Assembly: GCF_904067045.1 (NCBI RefSeq)
Contig: NZ_CAJFDC010000001.1
Coordinates: 372,001 to 436,000 of the forward strand
From: Pseudomonas sp. FEN
GTDB taxonomy: Bacteria > Pseudomonadota > Gammaproteobacteria > Pseudomonadales > Pseudomonadaceae
Length of the DNA stretch: 64,000 nt
Reading direction: 5' to 3'
The notes below the pieces were generated by a model, which saw nothing but the letters and a program-made list of their open reading frames with translations, made no database searches and was not told the DNA's origin. Within the stretch, counting starts at the first letter, position 1, and every line of letters begins with the position of its first letter. Of the stretch, positions 20,717-31,588 are shown one piece after another. The translations under genes and the position numbers were made by a program.

Positions 20717-22063
20717 TCAGGCCGTCACAGGCGCCACGGCCGGCGCATCCGCCACCATCCCCTCGCGCATACGCCGCGCATCCTTGCTGAAACAACGCGC
20801 CGCCTGAAACAGGAACGCCAGAGTCAGCAACAAGGCCCCCGGAATCAGGTACATCGCATCATGCAGACCGACCGCCTTGAACGCTTCGCTCATCTGCTCG
20901 GCCCCCGCCGCCAGCATCGCCGCCTGGGCGAAATGATCGGACAGCAGGCCGACCACCACTGGCCCCAAGCCGCCGCCCAATAGATACAAGCCGGCAAAGT
21001 ACACGGCCATGGCCGTCGCCCGCAGTCGCGGCTCGACCACATCCTGAATCGCCGTATAGACACAGGTGTAGAAGTTGTAGGCAAACAGCCAGCCGACACT
21101 GAACACCACCACGAACACGCCGATCTCGATCCGCCCGGCATGCAGCGCCCAGGCGGTGGTCAATGTCGAGATCACCAGGCTCACCGCCGCGAACAGCAAG
21201 CGCCCGTTGGCGATGCGCTGATGCAGCTTGTCCGCGACCCAGCCGCCCAGCGTCAACCCGAGCAGCCCGGTGACCCCGACAATCAGACCGGTGGCCACCG
21301 CCGCTTCCTGCAAGGGCATGAGGAAATAGCGCTGCAGCATCGGCACCAGGAACGAGTTGCAGGCATAGGTGGCGAAGTTGAAGGTCAGCCCCGCCAGCAC
21401 CAGCCAGAGAAACGTCGGGATCGCCAGCAGGCGGCGTACAGGCCGGTCGAGCTTCTCCTGGGAGACCTTCACCGTTTCCGCGGCACCGCGCTTCGGCTCC
21501 TTGATAAAGAACATGAACAGGGCCAGCAGCAGCCCGGGCACGGCGGCAATAAAGAACGGCGCGCGCCAACTGTCGAAGGCTTTGACCATGGCCCCGGTGG
21601 TGAAGAACGCCAGCACCAGCCCCAGCGGCAAGCCCAGCATGAAGATACCCATGGCGCGCGCCCGACGGTGCGCCGGGAACAGGTCGCCGATCAGCGAGTT
21701 GGCCGCCGGTGCATAGGCAGCCTCGCCGATGCCCACGCCCATGCGCACCAGCAGGAAGGTGGCGAAGCTACCCACCAGGCCGTTCGCCGCCGTCAGCCCA
21801 CTCCAGACCGCCAGGCCCCAGCCCATCAACTTGCTACGCGAACCGTTGTCGGCCATCCGCCCCAGGGGCAGGCCGGCAATCGCATAGACAATGGTGAACG
21901 CGGTGCCGATGATGCCGATCTGGAAGTCGCTCAGATGCCACTCCATGCGGATCGGCTCGATGATAATCGCCGGCAAGGTACGGTCGTAGAAGTTGAAGAG
22001 GTTGGCGAGGAACAACAGGAACAGAATGCGCCAGGCATTCGCCGCTTGGGTCGAGTTCTGCAT
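20717..22063 (-). CDS. MFS transporter, spinster-like
   Basis: 448-residue inner-membrane transporter with 12 hydrophobic segments. The start (NLFNFYDRTLPAIIIEPI) and the segment GLPLGRMADNGSRSKLMGWGLAVWSG fit the spinster-like MFS group. RMGVGIGEAAYAPAANSLIGDLFPAHRRARAMG is another group signature. The substrate is unknown; Pseudomonas members are variously annotated for aromatic or other organic acids. The C-terminus is cytoplasmic and basic. It stands alone, convergent with rapA, so context gives no function. Confidence 0.86.
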   Translation of the reverse strand: MQNSTQAANAWRILFLLFLANLFNFYDRTLPAIIIEPIRMEWHLSDFQIGIIGTAFTIVYAIAGLPLGRMADNGSRSKLMGWGLAVWSGLTAANGLVGSFATFLLVRMGVGIGEAAYAPAANSLIGDLFPAHRRARAMGIFMLGLPLGLVLAFFTTGAMVKAFDSWRAPFFIAAVPGLLLALFMFFIKEPKRGAAETVKVSQEKLDRPVRRLLAIPTFLWLVLAGLTFNFATYACNSFLVPMLQRYFLMPLQEAAVATGLIVGVTGLLGLTLGGWVADKLHQRIANGRLLFAAVSLVISTLTTAWALHAGRIEIGVFVVVFSVGWLFAYNFYTCVYTAIQDVVEPRLRATAMAVYFAGLYLLGGGLGPVVVGLLSDHFAQAAMLAAGAEQMSEAFKAVGLHDAMYLIPGALLLTLAFLFQAARCFSKDARRMREGMVADAPAVAPVTA

Positions 22064-22361
22064 GGGGTCCGTCTCTTTTATTGTTATAGGGGCTTGCCCG
22101 CCAGACGCGTTGAGCCCGGAACCCTCAATCTAGTGAGCACTGCCGGAACTGTCTGCCACCATTCGTGACGTTGATATCCGGCAATGCCTTCCCCCACCTG
22201 CCACTGCCGCAACATTGCAGGAGCCTCGACCGGCGACTACAAGGGGCCGGGTACAGTCGTGAAGGCACGAATCGGCACGCGCAAAAAAATACCGCACAGG
22301 CCCCTTCCAAAGCCTAGAATAGCCGCCGATCACCTCTCCCCCACTTTTTCCGTGAGCTTCC

Positions 22362-22730
22362 ATGCCCGACGCTAATCCGTGTCTGAACTGTGGCGCCTGC
22401 TGCGCTCATTTCCGCGTGTCTTTCTATTGGGGAGAATGCGCCTCGGCCGGCGGTCTGGTGCCCGACGAACTGGTCACCCAGGTCAGCCCCAACCATGTCG
22501 CCATGCTCGGCACCGAACGCCGCCCAAGCCGTTGCACCGCCCTCGCGGGCGAGGTCGGCCAGCACGTCAGTTGCTCGATCTACCAGCAACGCTCGAGCAC
22601 CTGTCGAGAATTCGAGGCCTCATGGGTCGACGACGTGCACAACGAACACTGTGACAAGGCCCGCGCCGCTTTCGGGCTGCCAGCGCTGGAGCGGGAACAG
22701 TTCGATGCCTTGGTAATCAGCGCAATCTAG
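22362..22730 (+). CDS. YkgJ-family cysteine-cluster protein
   Basis: 122-residue protein of the zinc/iron-chelating CxxCxxCC family. It carries CLNCGACC at residues 7-14 and, further on, a C-x-I-Y-x-x-R-x-x-x-C-R-x-F segment (SCSIYQQRSSTCREF), the conserved second half of the metal site. No signal peptide, so cytoplasmic. The exact role is not established for the family. It lies in front of the tubulin-like gene on the same strand but 281 bp away, so a shared transcript is not assured. Confidence 0.88.
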   Translation: MPDANPCLNCGACCAHFRVSFYWGECASAGGLVPDELVTQVSPNHVAMLGTERRPSRCTALAGEVGQHVSCSIYQQRSSTCREFEASWVDDVHNEHCDKARAAFGLPALEREQFDALVISAI

Positions 22731-22879
22731 GTCATTGCCAGATCGTTGGCATCCCGTGCAACAAGCCTTTATCGCCGTTAATGCGTTCAATTCTCTTGTA
22801 GTACAAAATTCATAAAAAGTTCCCCGCCAATTAAAGAACGCCATTTTTTGGCCGATCCATCGGTATTCGAACAAGGTTC

Positions 22880-22901
22880 ATCCCTAGGGGATCCTAGGGA
22901 T
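22880..22901. promoter_or_regulatory. Perfect 9-bp dyad before the tubulin-like gene
   Basis: ATCCCTAGG-GGAT-CCTAGGGAT, a perfect inverted repeat with a 4-nt spacer, lies 111 bp before the tubulin-like start. There is no T-run, so it looks more like an operator or RNA hairpin than a terminator. The intergenic stretch 22731-23011 holds no gene. Confidence 0.5.
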
Positions 22902-22923
22902 AAGCCCTATCGCTCAAGCCAAT

Positions 22924-22944
22924 ATCGCGCGGTACAGTCGCGAT
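22924..22944. promoter_or_regulatory. Second dyad before the tubulin-like gene
   Basis: ATCGCG and CGCGAT arms are separated by 9 nt (containing GGTACAG). It lies 23 bp after the first dyad and 67 bp before the tubulin-like start codon. Confidence 0.35.
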
Positions 22945-23011
22945 TTCTCACTCCGTGATGGCGCGTTGATATCTTCTCGACCGCCGAACCAGACCAGGCA
23001 AATGGCGCACA

Positions 23012-25186
23012 ATGACCTCTAAAAATATTCCGGCTACCGCTGTATCCGATCAGAAGCTGCCCACCGTCGCGGAAAAACCCTACAAGGCCTATTCCACTCC
23101 TCGTCCGCTGGCGACCCAGCAGTACCTGTACTTCACCGAGACCAACACCGACCGCATCCTCGACAACCTCGACGGCCTGCGGGACATGGTTTTCCCCCGC
23201 TCGCCCCATACGGAAGGCGAAAGCGAGCTGCGCCGCGAGCAGGAATTTCCATCGGTCTGCCTGATCGGCCTGGGTCGTTGCGGTTCGAACATTGCCCTCG
23301 ACGTCGCGGAACTGGTCTACAACGCCCGCAAGTTCTACCTCAACGAATTCAACAACGACGACAAGGTCAGCGACAAAGGCTATCGCCCCGCGCAATGGAT
23401 TCGTAACAACCTGCGCCTGGTGCAGAACAAATCCACCAAGCCGGTGTTCCTGGTGGAACCGCTGGTGATGCTCGGCGACCTCGACAAGGACATCGCCGGG
23501 CGTATCCGCTTCTCGCGCAAGGGCGAAAAAAGCGGTTTTATCCGCGACTACAGCAAAATGAAGATCATGGACCTGTCGGAAGTCCATGCCGGCGGTGCGG
23601 GCAACGCGCCGATCCTCGGCCAGTACCTGGCCAAGATCATCCTGAACAAGGATACCCAGCGCTTTTCCAGCCCCGACTGGAAGATGATCCACTCGTACCT
23701 GATCGACTCCTGCGGCATCAAGGCCAACCAGTCGCGCCTGTACTTCTCGATCTTCAGCGCCGGCGGCGGTACCGGTTCGGGCATGGCCTCGGAGTTTGGC
23801 CTGGCCCAGCAATACTCCTACATGAACAAGACCTTCGACACCAAGCCGGCCGACGAGCACGACAGCAAGAGCGGCCATTCCTTCGTGTTCGAACCGATCT
23901 TCACCAGTGGCATCTGCGTGCTGCCGAATATTTCCGACCATCGCAGTGAAATGTCCGAAGCGCTGCACATCAACGCCGGTCGCCTGCTTTGCAAGTACCT
24001 GTCCGAAGAATGGGACTTCTCGTACAACTTCGACAATGAAGACAGCAGCGAAGCCAGCGTCATGGGCCGTATCCGCCCCTGGAACGCGATGATGCTGATC
24101 TCCAACGACATCATGCGTTATGCCGAAGAAAACGATGACGGCAACATCCAGAACATCGATGTCAATGCCATGGAGAAGCACGCCAACCAGTACATCTCCC
24201 AGCAGATTTTCAACATCCTGACCGCCCAGGCGGTAACCACCGACTACGACCAGAACTATTTCCGACGCGCCGGCATCGACATCGGCGAGACCATTCGCCT
24301 GGATGCCAACGATCTGTTCATGAGCCTGGCCGGCCCCGTGGCCATTGCCTATGCCGAATCCGTAGTACCGGAACAGCCGGCGCCCACCGGCGACAAGTTC
24401 AAAGTGTTCGAGAAAGAGCCCCAGCGGCTGAACATCGACGACCTGTTCTTCCGTTCCATCGACCTGCCGCACTTCAACAAGGTGACCCAGGCGATCGAAG
24501 GCATCAGCCTGCTGCCCATCGAGTCCAAGCGCTATCGCGCGGCCCTGGAGCAGTACAAGTCCTCGGGCTACGACGCGGCGGCGCTGCACGACCTGCACTT
24601 CTTCAAGAACTGTTCGTCGGTGGTCTCGATCGTGTCCCTGCCCAAGGACTACAAACTGTCCTATATGGACCTGAACCGGCTCAAGACCCACCTCAACAGC
24701 CTGTTCCCCAACACCACGCTCAAGCGCTACGCGCTGGTGATCGGCGCCTCGGCGAACCTCTCGCTGACCACCCTGATCGCCAAGAGCCCATGCCTGTCGG
24801 ACGACTTCCTGACGCTGATCGTGGCCTTTATCAAACGCTGCTTCGCGCGTAACCCGTACCGTTTCGACGAAACCCTGGACAATGCGATGCTGGACTTCAT
24901 CACTCGCGATGAGTTCGACGAACAGACCATCGACGAGTTGCTCAACGAATTCGAAAATCCGGCGAAGATCCTCGACACCAACTGGTATGCGATCAAGCCG
25001 ATGTACGAGAAGAAGTACCGTGAGCTGATCAACGACAAGGACAAGTTCGTCTCGATCAACGATATCCGTCTGTCCCGCGATTGCGTGAAGAAGGCGATCA
25101 AGTACCTGCGCGAGATCTACCGTCACCGCATTGGCAAGACCAAGGTCATTTCGCTGAACAACCACACCGGCAAGACCGAGTACTGA
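23012..25186 (+). CDS. Tubulin/FtsZ-like putative GTPase, role unknown
   Basis: 724-residue cytoplasmic protein. The tubulin-superfamily layout can be read from motifs: LIGLGRCGSN (about residues 84-93) resembles the first nucleotide-binding loop; VHAGGAGNAP (191-200) could be a phosphate loop; SAGGGTGSG (249-257) is the tubulin signature loop T4. NIDVNAME (381-388) resembles the catalytic T7 loop NxDxxD/E. It is far larger than FtsZ (~390) and closer in size to Pfam Tubulin_2-type bacterial proteins. The C-terminal ~300 residues lack a recognised domain and end in a basic tail. Shine-Dalgarno is weak. It is monocistronic, between a YkgJ gene and a DUF2288 gene; no partner filament or defence gene is adjacent. 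Confidence 0.8.
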   Translation: MTSKNIPATAVSDQKLPTVAEKPYKAYSTPRPLATQQYLYFTETNTDRILDNLDGLRDMVFPRSPHTEGESELRREQEFPSVCLIGLGRCGSNIALDVAELVYNARKFYLNEFNNDDKVSDKGYRPAQWIRNNLRLVQNKSTKPVFLVEPLVMLGDLDKDIAGRIRFSRKGEKSGFIRDYSKMKIMDLSEVHAGGAGNAPILGQYLAKIILNKDTQRFSSPDWKMIHSYLIDSCGIKANQSRLYFSIFSAGGGTGSGMASEFGLAQQYSYMNKTFDTKPADEHDSKSGHSFVFEPIFTSGICVLPNISDHRSEMSEALHINAGRLLCKYLSEEWDFSYNFDNEDSSEASVMGRIRPWNAMMLISNDIMRYAEENDDGNIQNIDVNAMEKHANQYISQQIFNILTAQAVTTDYDQNYFRRAGIDIGETIRLDANDLFMSLAGPVAIAYAESVVPEQPAPTGDKFKVFEKEPQRLNIDDLFFRSIDLPHFNKVTQAIEGISLLPIESKRYRAALEQYKSSGYDAAALHDLHFFKNCSSVVSIVSLPKDYKLSYMDLNRLKTHLNSLFPNTTLKRYALVIGASANLSLTTLIAKSPCLSDDFLTLIVAFIKRCFARNPYRFDETLDNAMLDFITRDEFDEQTIDELLNEFENPAKILDTNWYAIKPMYEKKYRELINDKDKFVSINDIRLSRDCVKKAIKYLREIYRHRIGKTKVISLNNHTGKTEY

Positions 25187-25412
25187 GGTCGGCGCCAGCG
25201 CTACGCACGCAAAACGTTCATACAGCGCGGGCCTGTGGAGCCTGGCTTGTCGGGACGCCTACAGGACCGCGGTGTGCTCGAGATAGTCAGCCACCGCAGG
25301 ACTGTGGATTTTCTCCACGAGCAAACTGCCATTACTGTGCAACGCAGTTACGGACCTACACACCCCTAGACTATAAATGCATAAGCGTTATGCGCTATTA
25401 CGGTGCATTGAA

Positions 25413-25718
25413 TTATTCTGTTGCTCTTTCCTGGATCATCACCCAGGGCGAAACCACCACCGCCCACAGTGTCGGATCACGCTCGAAAAGGTCCAGCGCC
25501 CGCGACTCAGACACCTTGGCAAGCTCCCCGCTCGCCAGCCATGTGGCGACTTTTCCGGCCTGGTTCTCGGCCACCGCCTCCGCTGCCGCGATCAGATCCA
25601 GTGCCGGCTCGACCCACAATAGGGCACCCCGGGCAAAGAACGGTTGCAGCTCTTCCCAACGAATAGATGCGGTTTCACCAAGCAGCTTGGCATAGAGGGT
25701 GCTAGGTTCTTCAATCAT
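25413..25718 (-). CDS. DUF2288 family protein
   Basis: 101-residue cytoplasmic protein when started at the ATG at 25718 (MIEEPSTLYAKLLGETASIRW), which has AGGTGG upstream; a longer frame to 25748 is open but unsupported. The family pattern is clear: LGETASIRWEELQPFFARG, then DLIAAAEAVAEN, and the C-terminal LWAVVVSPWVMIQE. The function of DUF2288 is not known. It is convergent with the tubulin-like gene, with a 226-bp gap in which I see no gene. Confidence 0.85.
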   Translation of the reverse strand: MIEEPSTLYAKLLGETASIRWEELQPFFARGALLWVEPALDLIAAAEAVAENQAGKVATWLASGELAKVSESRALDLFERDPTLWAVVVSPWVMIQERATE

Positions 25719-26079
25719 GGGGGTCCACCTGAGAAAAAATCGGCGCAATGATAACGTCGAGGCTCGGTTGGAAACACCCAGATGAAACTAAAGGGGTGAT
25801 CGAGGGGATGGAAGGCGCCAGGGATTGCAGCTGAAAGCTAGCAACATCCAGACAAAAGTCTGCATGACAATCTGCCGCTATTCTGTCTTTTTCTTTCACT
25901 TAAGCGACATGTCTCGATTTTGCCTCCGGCTGCCCGCTATCCAATCGATAAGGGCGCACACTAAACTGTATCGGTACAGTTACCGGGGCAAGAACCGGGA
26001 CATCGGCGTTAAATCTGACCCGGTCCCACAGCTCCGGCCGTAGGACTCTAAAAACTACAACAGCAAGAGTGGAGCACTA
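25719..26079. other. Intergenic region upstream of braC
   Basis: No gene seen. Its right half carries a perfect 18-bp palindrome (listed separately) and a GAGTGGAGCAC Shine-Dalgarno region just before braC. The left half is AT-richer, with a TTCTGTCTTTTTCTTTCACTT pyrimidine run around 25885. Confidence 0.45.
25964..25981. promoter_or_regulatory. 18-bp palindrome upstream of braC
   Basis: AACTGTA-TCGG-TACAGTT is a perfect inverted repeat 98 bp before the braC start. The CTGTA...TACAG form resembles sites bound by GntR/MocR-type regulators, but the cognate protein is unknown. Confidence 0.5.
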
Positions 26080-27198
26080 ATGACTAAGCAGATTTCCAAA
26101 CTGTTCGCCGCTATGGTTCTGGCCGGTATTGCCAGCCATTCTTTCGCTGCAGACACCATCAAGATCGGCATCGCCGGCCCGAAAACCGGCCCAGTGACCC
26201 AGTACGGTGACATGCAGTTCATGGGCGCGAAAATGGCCATCGAGCAGATCAACGCCAAGGGCGGCGTCGACGGCAAGATGCTCGAAGCCAAGGAATACGA
26301 CGATGCCTGCGACCCTAAACAGGCCGTCGCCGTGGCCAACAAAGTGGTCAACGACGGCGTCAAGTTCGTGGTCGGTCACCTCTGCTCCAGCTCCACCCAA
26401 CCGGCTTCGGATATCTACGAAGACGAAGGCGTGATCATGATCACTCCGGCCGCCACCAGCCCGGAAATCACCGCTCGCGGCTACAAGATGGTCTTCCGCA
26501 CCATCGGCCTGGACAGCGCCCAGGGCCCTGCCGCCGGTAACTACATCGCCGATCACGTCAAACCGAAGATCGTCGCCGTGCTGCACGACAAGCAACAATA
26601 CGGTGAAGGCATCGCCACCGCGGTCAAGCAGACCCTCGAGAAGAAAGGCGTGAAGGTTGCCGTCTTCGAAGGTCTGAACGCCGGCGACAAGGACTTCTCC
26701 TCGATCGTCCAGAAACTCAAGCAAGCCAACGTCGACTTCGTCTACTACGGCGGCTACCACCCGGAACTGGGCCTGATCCTGCGTCAGTCCAAGGAAAAAG
26801 GCTTGAACGCCAAGTTCATGGGTCCGGAAGGCGTCGGCAACGACTCCATCTCGCAGATCGCCCAGGACGCGTCCGAAGGCCTGCTGGTGACCCTGCCTAA
26901 ATCCTTCGACCAGGATCCAGCCAACAAGGCCCTGGTGGACGCGTTCGCGGCCAAGAAAGAAGACCCGACCGGTCCATTCGTGTTCCCGGCCTACTCGGCC
27001 GTGGAAGTCATCGCCGAGGGCATCAAGGCCGCGAAGAGCGAAGACACCGCCAAGGTGGCCGCCGCCATCCACGCCGGTACCTTCAAGACGCCAACCGGCG
27101 ACCTCAGCTTCGACGCGAAGGGCGACCTGAAGGACTTCAAGTTCGTGGTCTACCAGTGGCACTTCGGCAAACCGAAAACCGAAGTTTCCCCTCAGTAA
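26080..27198 (+). CDS. braC: Branched-chain amino acid ABC transporter, periplasmic binding protein
   Basis: 372-residue solute-binding protein for Leu/Ile/Val (and, in Pseudomonas, Ala/Thr). A signal peptide of about 24 residues ends HSFA, then ADTIKIGIAGPKTGPVTQYGDMQ, the typical start of LivJ/BraC. YDDACDPKQAVAVANKVV and HLCSSSTQPASDIY carry the ligand-binding Ser region and the conserved Cys pair. A strong Shine-Dalgarno precedes the ATG. A terminator follows, which would make the binding protein more abundant than the membrane parts encoded downstream. Confidence 0.97.
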   Translation: MTKQISKLFAAMVLAGIASHSFAADTIKIGIAGPKTGPVTQYGDMQFMGAKMAIEQINAKGGVDGKMLEAKEYDDACDPKQAVAVANKVVNDGVKFVVGHLCSSSTQPASDIYEDEGVIMITPAATSPEITARGYKMVFRTIGLDSAQGPAAGNYIADHVKPKIVAVLHDKQQYGEGIATAVKQTLEKKGVKVAVFEGLNAGDKDFSSIVQKLKQANVDFVYYGGYHPELGLILRQSKEKGLNAKFMGPEGVGNDSISQIAQDASEGLLVTLPKSFDQDPANKALVDAFAAKKEDPTGPFVFPAYSAVEVIAEGIKAAKSEDTAKVAAAIHAGTFKTPTGDLSFDAKGDLKDFKFVVYQWHFGKPKTEVSPQ

Positions 27199-27218
27199 GT
27201 CAGGCCTGACCGGTCAAG

Positions 27219-27250
27219 AAGCCCACTGTGCAAGCAGTGGGCTTTGTTTT
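27219..27250 (+). terminator. Attenuating terminator between braC and braD
   Basis: AAGCCCACTG/CAGTGGGCTT forms a 10-bp stem with a 6-nt loop, then TTGTTTT. The interrupted T-run suits partial read-through into braDEFG. Confidence 0.88.
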
Positions 27251-27425
27251 ACGAGGTTTATGGGCCCGACACCCGCGATCCGGGAGCTGGCTCACCTGAA
27301 AATCTTAAAACCGTCACCAGCGGTTCGCTGGCAAACGCCCATGCCGACGTGGCAACAGACCACGGCATCGGGCCGGAACATGACTCCACCAGTGAAATGC
27401 GTATCGGGTTTTTAGGAGCGCTGTA

Positions 27426-28345
27426 ATGCCTGAGATCTATCACTTTTTCCAACAGCTGGTTAATGGCCTGACCATTGGCAGCACCTATGCCTTGATAGCC
27501 ATTGGCTACACAATGGTTTACGGCATTATTGGAATGATCAACTTCGCCCATGGCGAGGTGTACATGATTGGTTCCTACGTGGCCTTCATCGTCCTTGCCG
27601 GACTGGCCATGCTGGGTATCCATTCACTGCCGCTGTTGATGAGCGCCGCGTTTATCGCGACGATCGTCGTGACCAGTGCCTATGGCTACAGTATCGAGCG
27701 CGTTGCCTACCGCCCCCTGCGGGGCAGCAACCGTCTGATCCCACTGATTTCCGCCATCGGCATGTCGATTTTCCTGCAGAACACCGTACTGCTGTCCCAG
27801 GACTCCAAGGACAAGTCCATCCCCAACCTGATCCCGGGGAGTTTCTCCTTTGGTCCAGGCGGCGCAGAAGAAGTGCTGATTTCCTACATGCAGATTCTGG
27901 TATTCGTTGTCACCCTGGTGGCCATGACCGGACTGACGCTGTTCATCTCCCGTTCGCGCCTGGGCCGCGCCTGTCGTGCCTGTGCCGAAGACATCAAGAT
28001 GGCCAACCTGCTGGGGATCAATACCAACAACATCATCGCTCTGACCTTCGTGATCGGTGCCGCGCTGGCGGCGGTCGCCGCCGTGCTGCTGAGCATGCAA
28101 TACGGTGTGATCAACCCCAACGCCGGCTTCCTGGTAGGCCTGAAAGCCTTTACCGCCGCGGTCCTGGGTGGCATCGGCAGTATTCCAGGCGCCATGCTCG
28201 GTGGGCTGGTGCTGGGGGTGGCCGAAGCCTTTGGCGCCGATATCTTCGGTGACCAGTACAAGGACGTGGTGGCGTTCGGTCTTTTGGTTCTGGTGCTGTT
28301 GTTCCGGCCGACCGGCATCCTGGGCCGTCCGGAGGTTGAGAAAGT

Positions 28346-28349
<4 letters not shown>
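27426..28349 (+). CDS. braD: Branched-chain amino acid ABC transporter permease (LivH type)
   Basis: Inner-membrane permease, 307 residues, with about eight membrane helices. [34 protein letters not shown] is the LivH signature and ADLRPLRG-type text ([16 protein letters not shown]) follows. The EAA-like contact region for the ATPase is around [23 protein letters not shown] lies about 7 nt before the start. Its stop overlaps the braE start by 4 bp. Confidence 0.96.
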
Positions 28350-29595
<1,246 letters not shown>

Positions 29596-29599
<4 letters not shown>

Positions 29600-30363
29600 G
29601 CCGCGAGATCCTCAAAGTAACCGACCTGAGCATGCGCTTCGGTGGCCTGTTGGCGGTCAATGGCGTGGCCCTGAGCGTCCAGGAAAAACAAGTGGTGGCC
29701 TTGATCGGGCCGAACGGCGCCGGCAAGACCACTGTGTTCAACTGCCTGACCGGTTTCTACAAGCCGAGCGCCGGCAGTATCCTGCTCGACGGCCAACCGA
29801 TCCAGGGCCTGGCCGGCCACGAGATTGCCCGCAAGGGCGTGGTACGGACCTTCCAGAACGTGCGTCTGTTCAAGGACATGACCGCGGTGGAAAACCTGCT
29901 GATCGCCCAGCACCGGCACCTGAACACCAATTTCCTCGCGGGGCTGTTCAAGACCCCATCGTTCCGCAAGAGCGAGCGCGAGGCCATGGCGTACGCCGAG
30001 TACTGGCTGGACAAGGTCAACCTGACCGAGTTCGCCAACCGCCCGGCTGGCACCCTGGCCTACGGTCAGCAACGCCGCCTGGAAATCGCCCGCTGCATGA
30101 TGACCCGCCCGCGGATCCTCATGCTCGACGAACCGGCGGCCGGCCTGAACCCTCGGGAAACCGACGACCTCAAGGCGCTGATCAGTGTGCTGCGTGAAGA
30201 ACACAACGTCACCGTGCTGCTGATCGAGCACGACATGAAACTGGTCATGAGCATTTCCGACCATATCGTCGTGATCAACCAGGGCACGCCGTTGGCCGAC
30301 GGCACGCCACAACAGATCCGCGACAATCCCGAAGTGATCAAAGCCTACCTGGGGGAAGCGTAA
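29596..30363 (+). CDS. braF: Branched-chain amino acid ABC transporter ATP-binding protein (LivG type)
   Basis: 255-residue ABC ATPase. I place the start at 29596, where ATGA overlaps the braE stop; the frame is open 54 bp further upstream but that lies within braE. Walker [10 protein letters not shown], signature-like [13 protein letters not shown] and Walker [14 protein letters not shown] are intact, followed by the switch His in LIEHDM. The LivG-type insertion and C-terminal AYLGEA are present. It works with BraG to power transport. Confidence 0.96.
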
Positions 30364-31065
<702 letters not shown>

Positions 31066-31084
31066 TCTGTCCAGTAGAAAAGAG

Positions 31085-31116
31085 AAGCCCCGACCTGTCG
31101 GGGCTTTTTCTTTTTT
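31085..31116 (+). terminator. Terminator of the bra operon
   Basis: AAGCCCCGA...TCGGGGCTT stem with a 4-nt loop, followed by TTTCTTTTTT, 20 bp after the braG stop. Confidence 0.92.
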
Positions 31117-31239
31117 AAAAACCTCAATTATTTTCTCCTCGGCTGTAACAAATTCTGTCGAGGCTGCTCAAGTAAGGCAGGAACGCAATGAAACCTACCC
31201 CTGACCGCTTCACTATCTGAATAACACTGGAGATCGACC

Positions 31240-31548
31240 ATGAGCACGACCACTACCCGCACCCTGTCCGCCGCCACCCTGGCCCTGGCCCTCGGTTCCG
31301 CCCTGAGCATGGCCGCGTTGCCGATGACCGCTCACGCCGCCGACGACATGGAGAAATGTTTCGGTGTGGCCATGAAAGGCAAGAATGACTGCGCCGCGGG
31401 TGCCGGCACCACCTGTGCCGGGACTTCGACCAAAGACTTCCAGGCCAACTCCTGGAAGTCCGTGCCAAAAGGCACCTGTGTGAGCCTTGAAAGCAAAACA
31501 TCGCCTACCGGCAAAGGCCAGTTGGAAGCCTTCACTCCCAAGGCCTGA
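31240..31548 (+). CDS. bufA: Bufferin-type RiPP precursor (DUF2282)
   Basis: 102-residue DUF2282 protein. It has a signal peptide of about 33 residues ending TAHA, then a core with four cysteines: Cys40 (MEKCFG), Cys51, Cys59 and Cys80. Bufferins are ribosomally made peptides whose Cys residues are modified to thiooxazoles by an MNIO enzyme and which protect against copper after export. Here the following genes are exactly the MNIO (DUF692), DUF2063 and DoxX partners. GGAG lies 10 nt before the ATG. A TGTAAC element at 31144-31149 could be an ECF-type -35, but the -10 is unclear. Confidence 0.88.
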   Translation: MSTTTTRTLSAATLALALGSALSMAALPMTAHAADDMEKCFGVAMKGKNDCAAGAGTTCAGTSTKDFQANSWKSVPKGTCVSLESKTSPTGKGQLEAFTPKA

Positions 31549-31588
31549 TCAACCCGAGTCCTGTCACTTGCCAGCCTGAGCGCCGAAG

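Noticed and set aside
22907..25165. 752-codon open frame antisense to the tubulin-like gene
   Set aside because: The plus-strand frame has recognised motifs and normal codon use; the antisense text is Val/Gln/Arg-biased noise.
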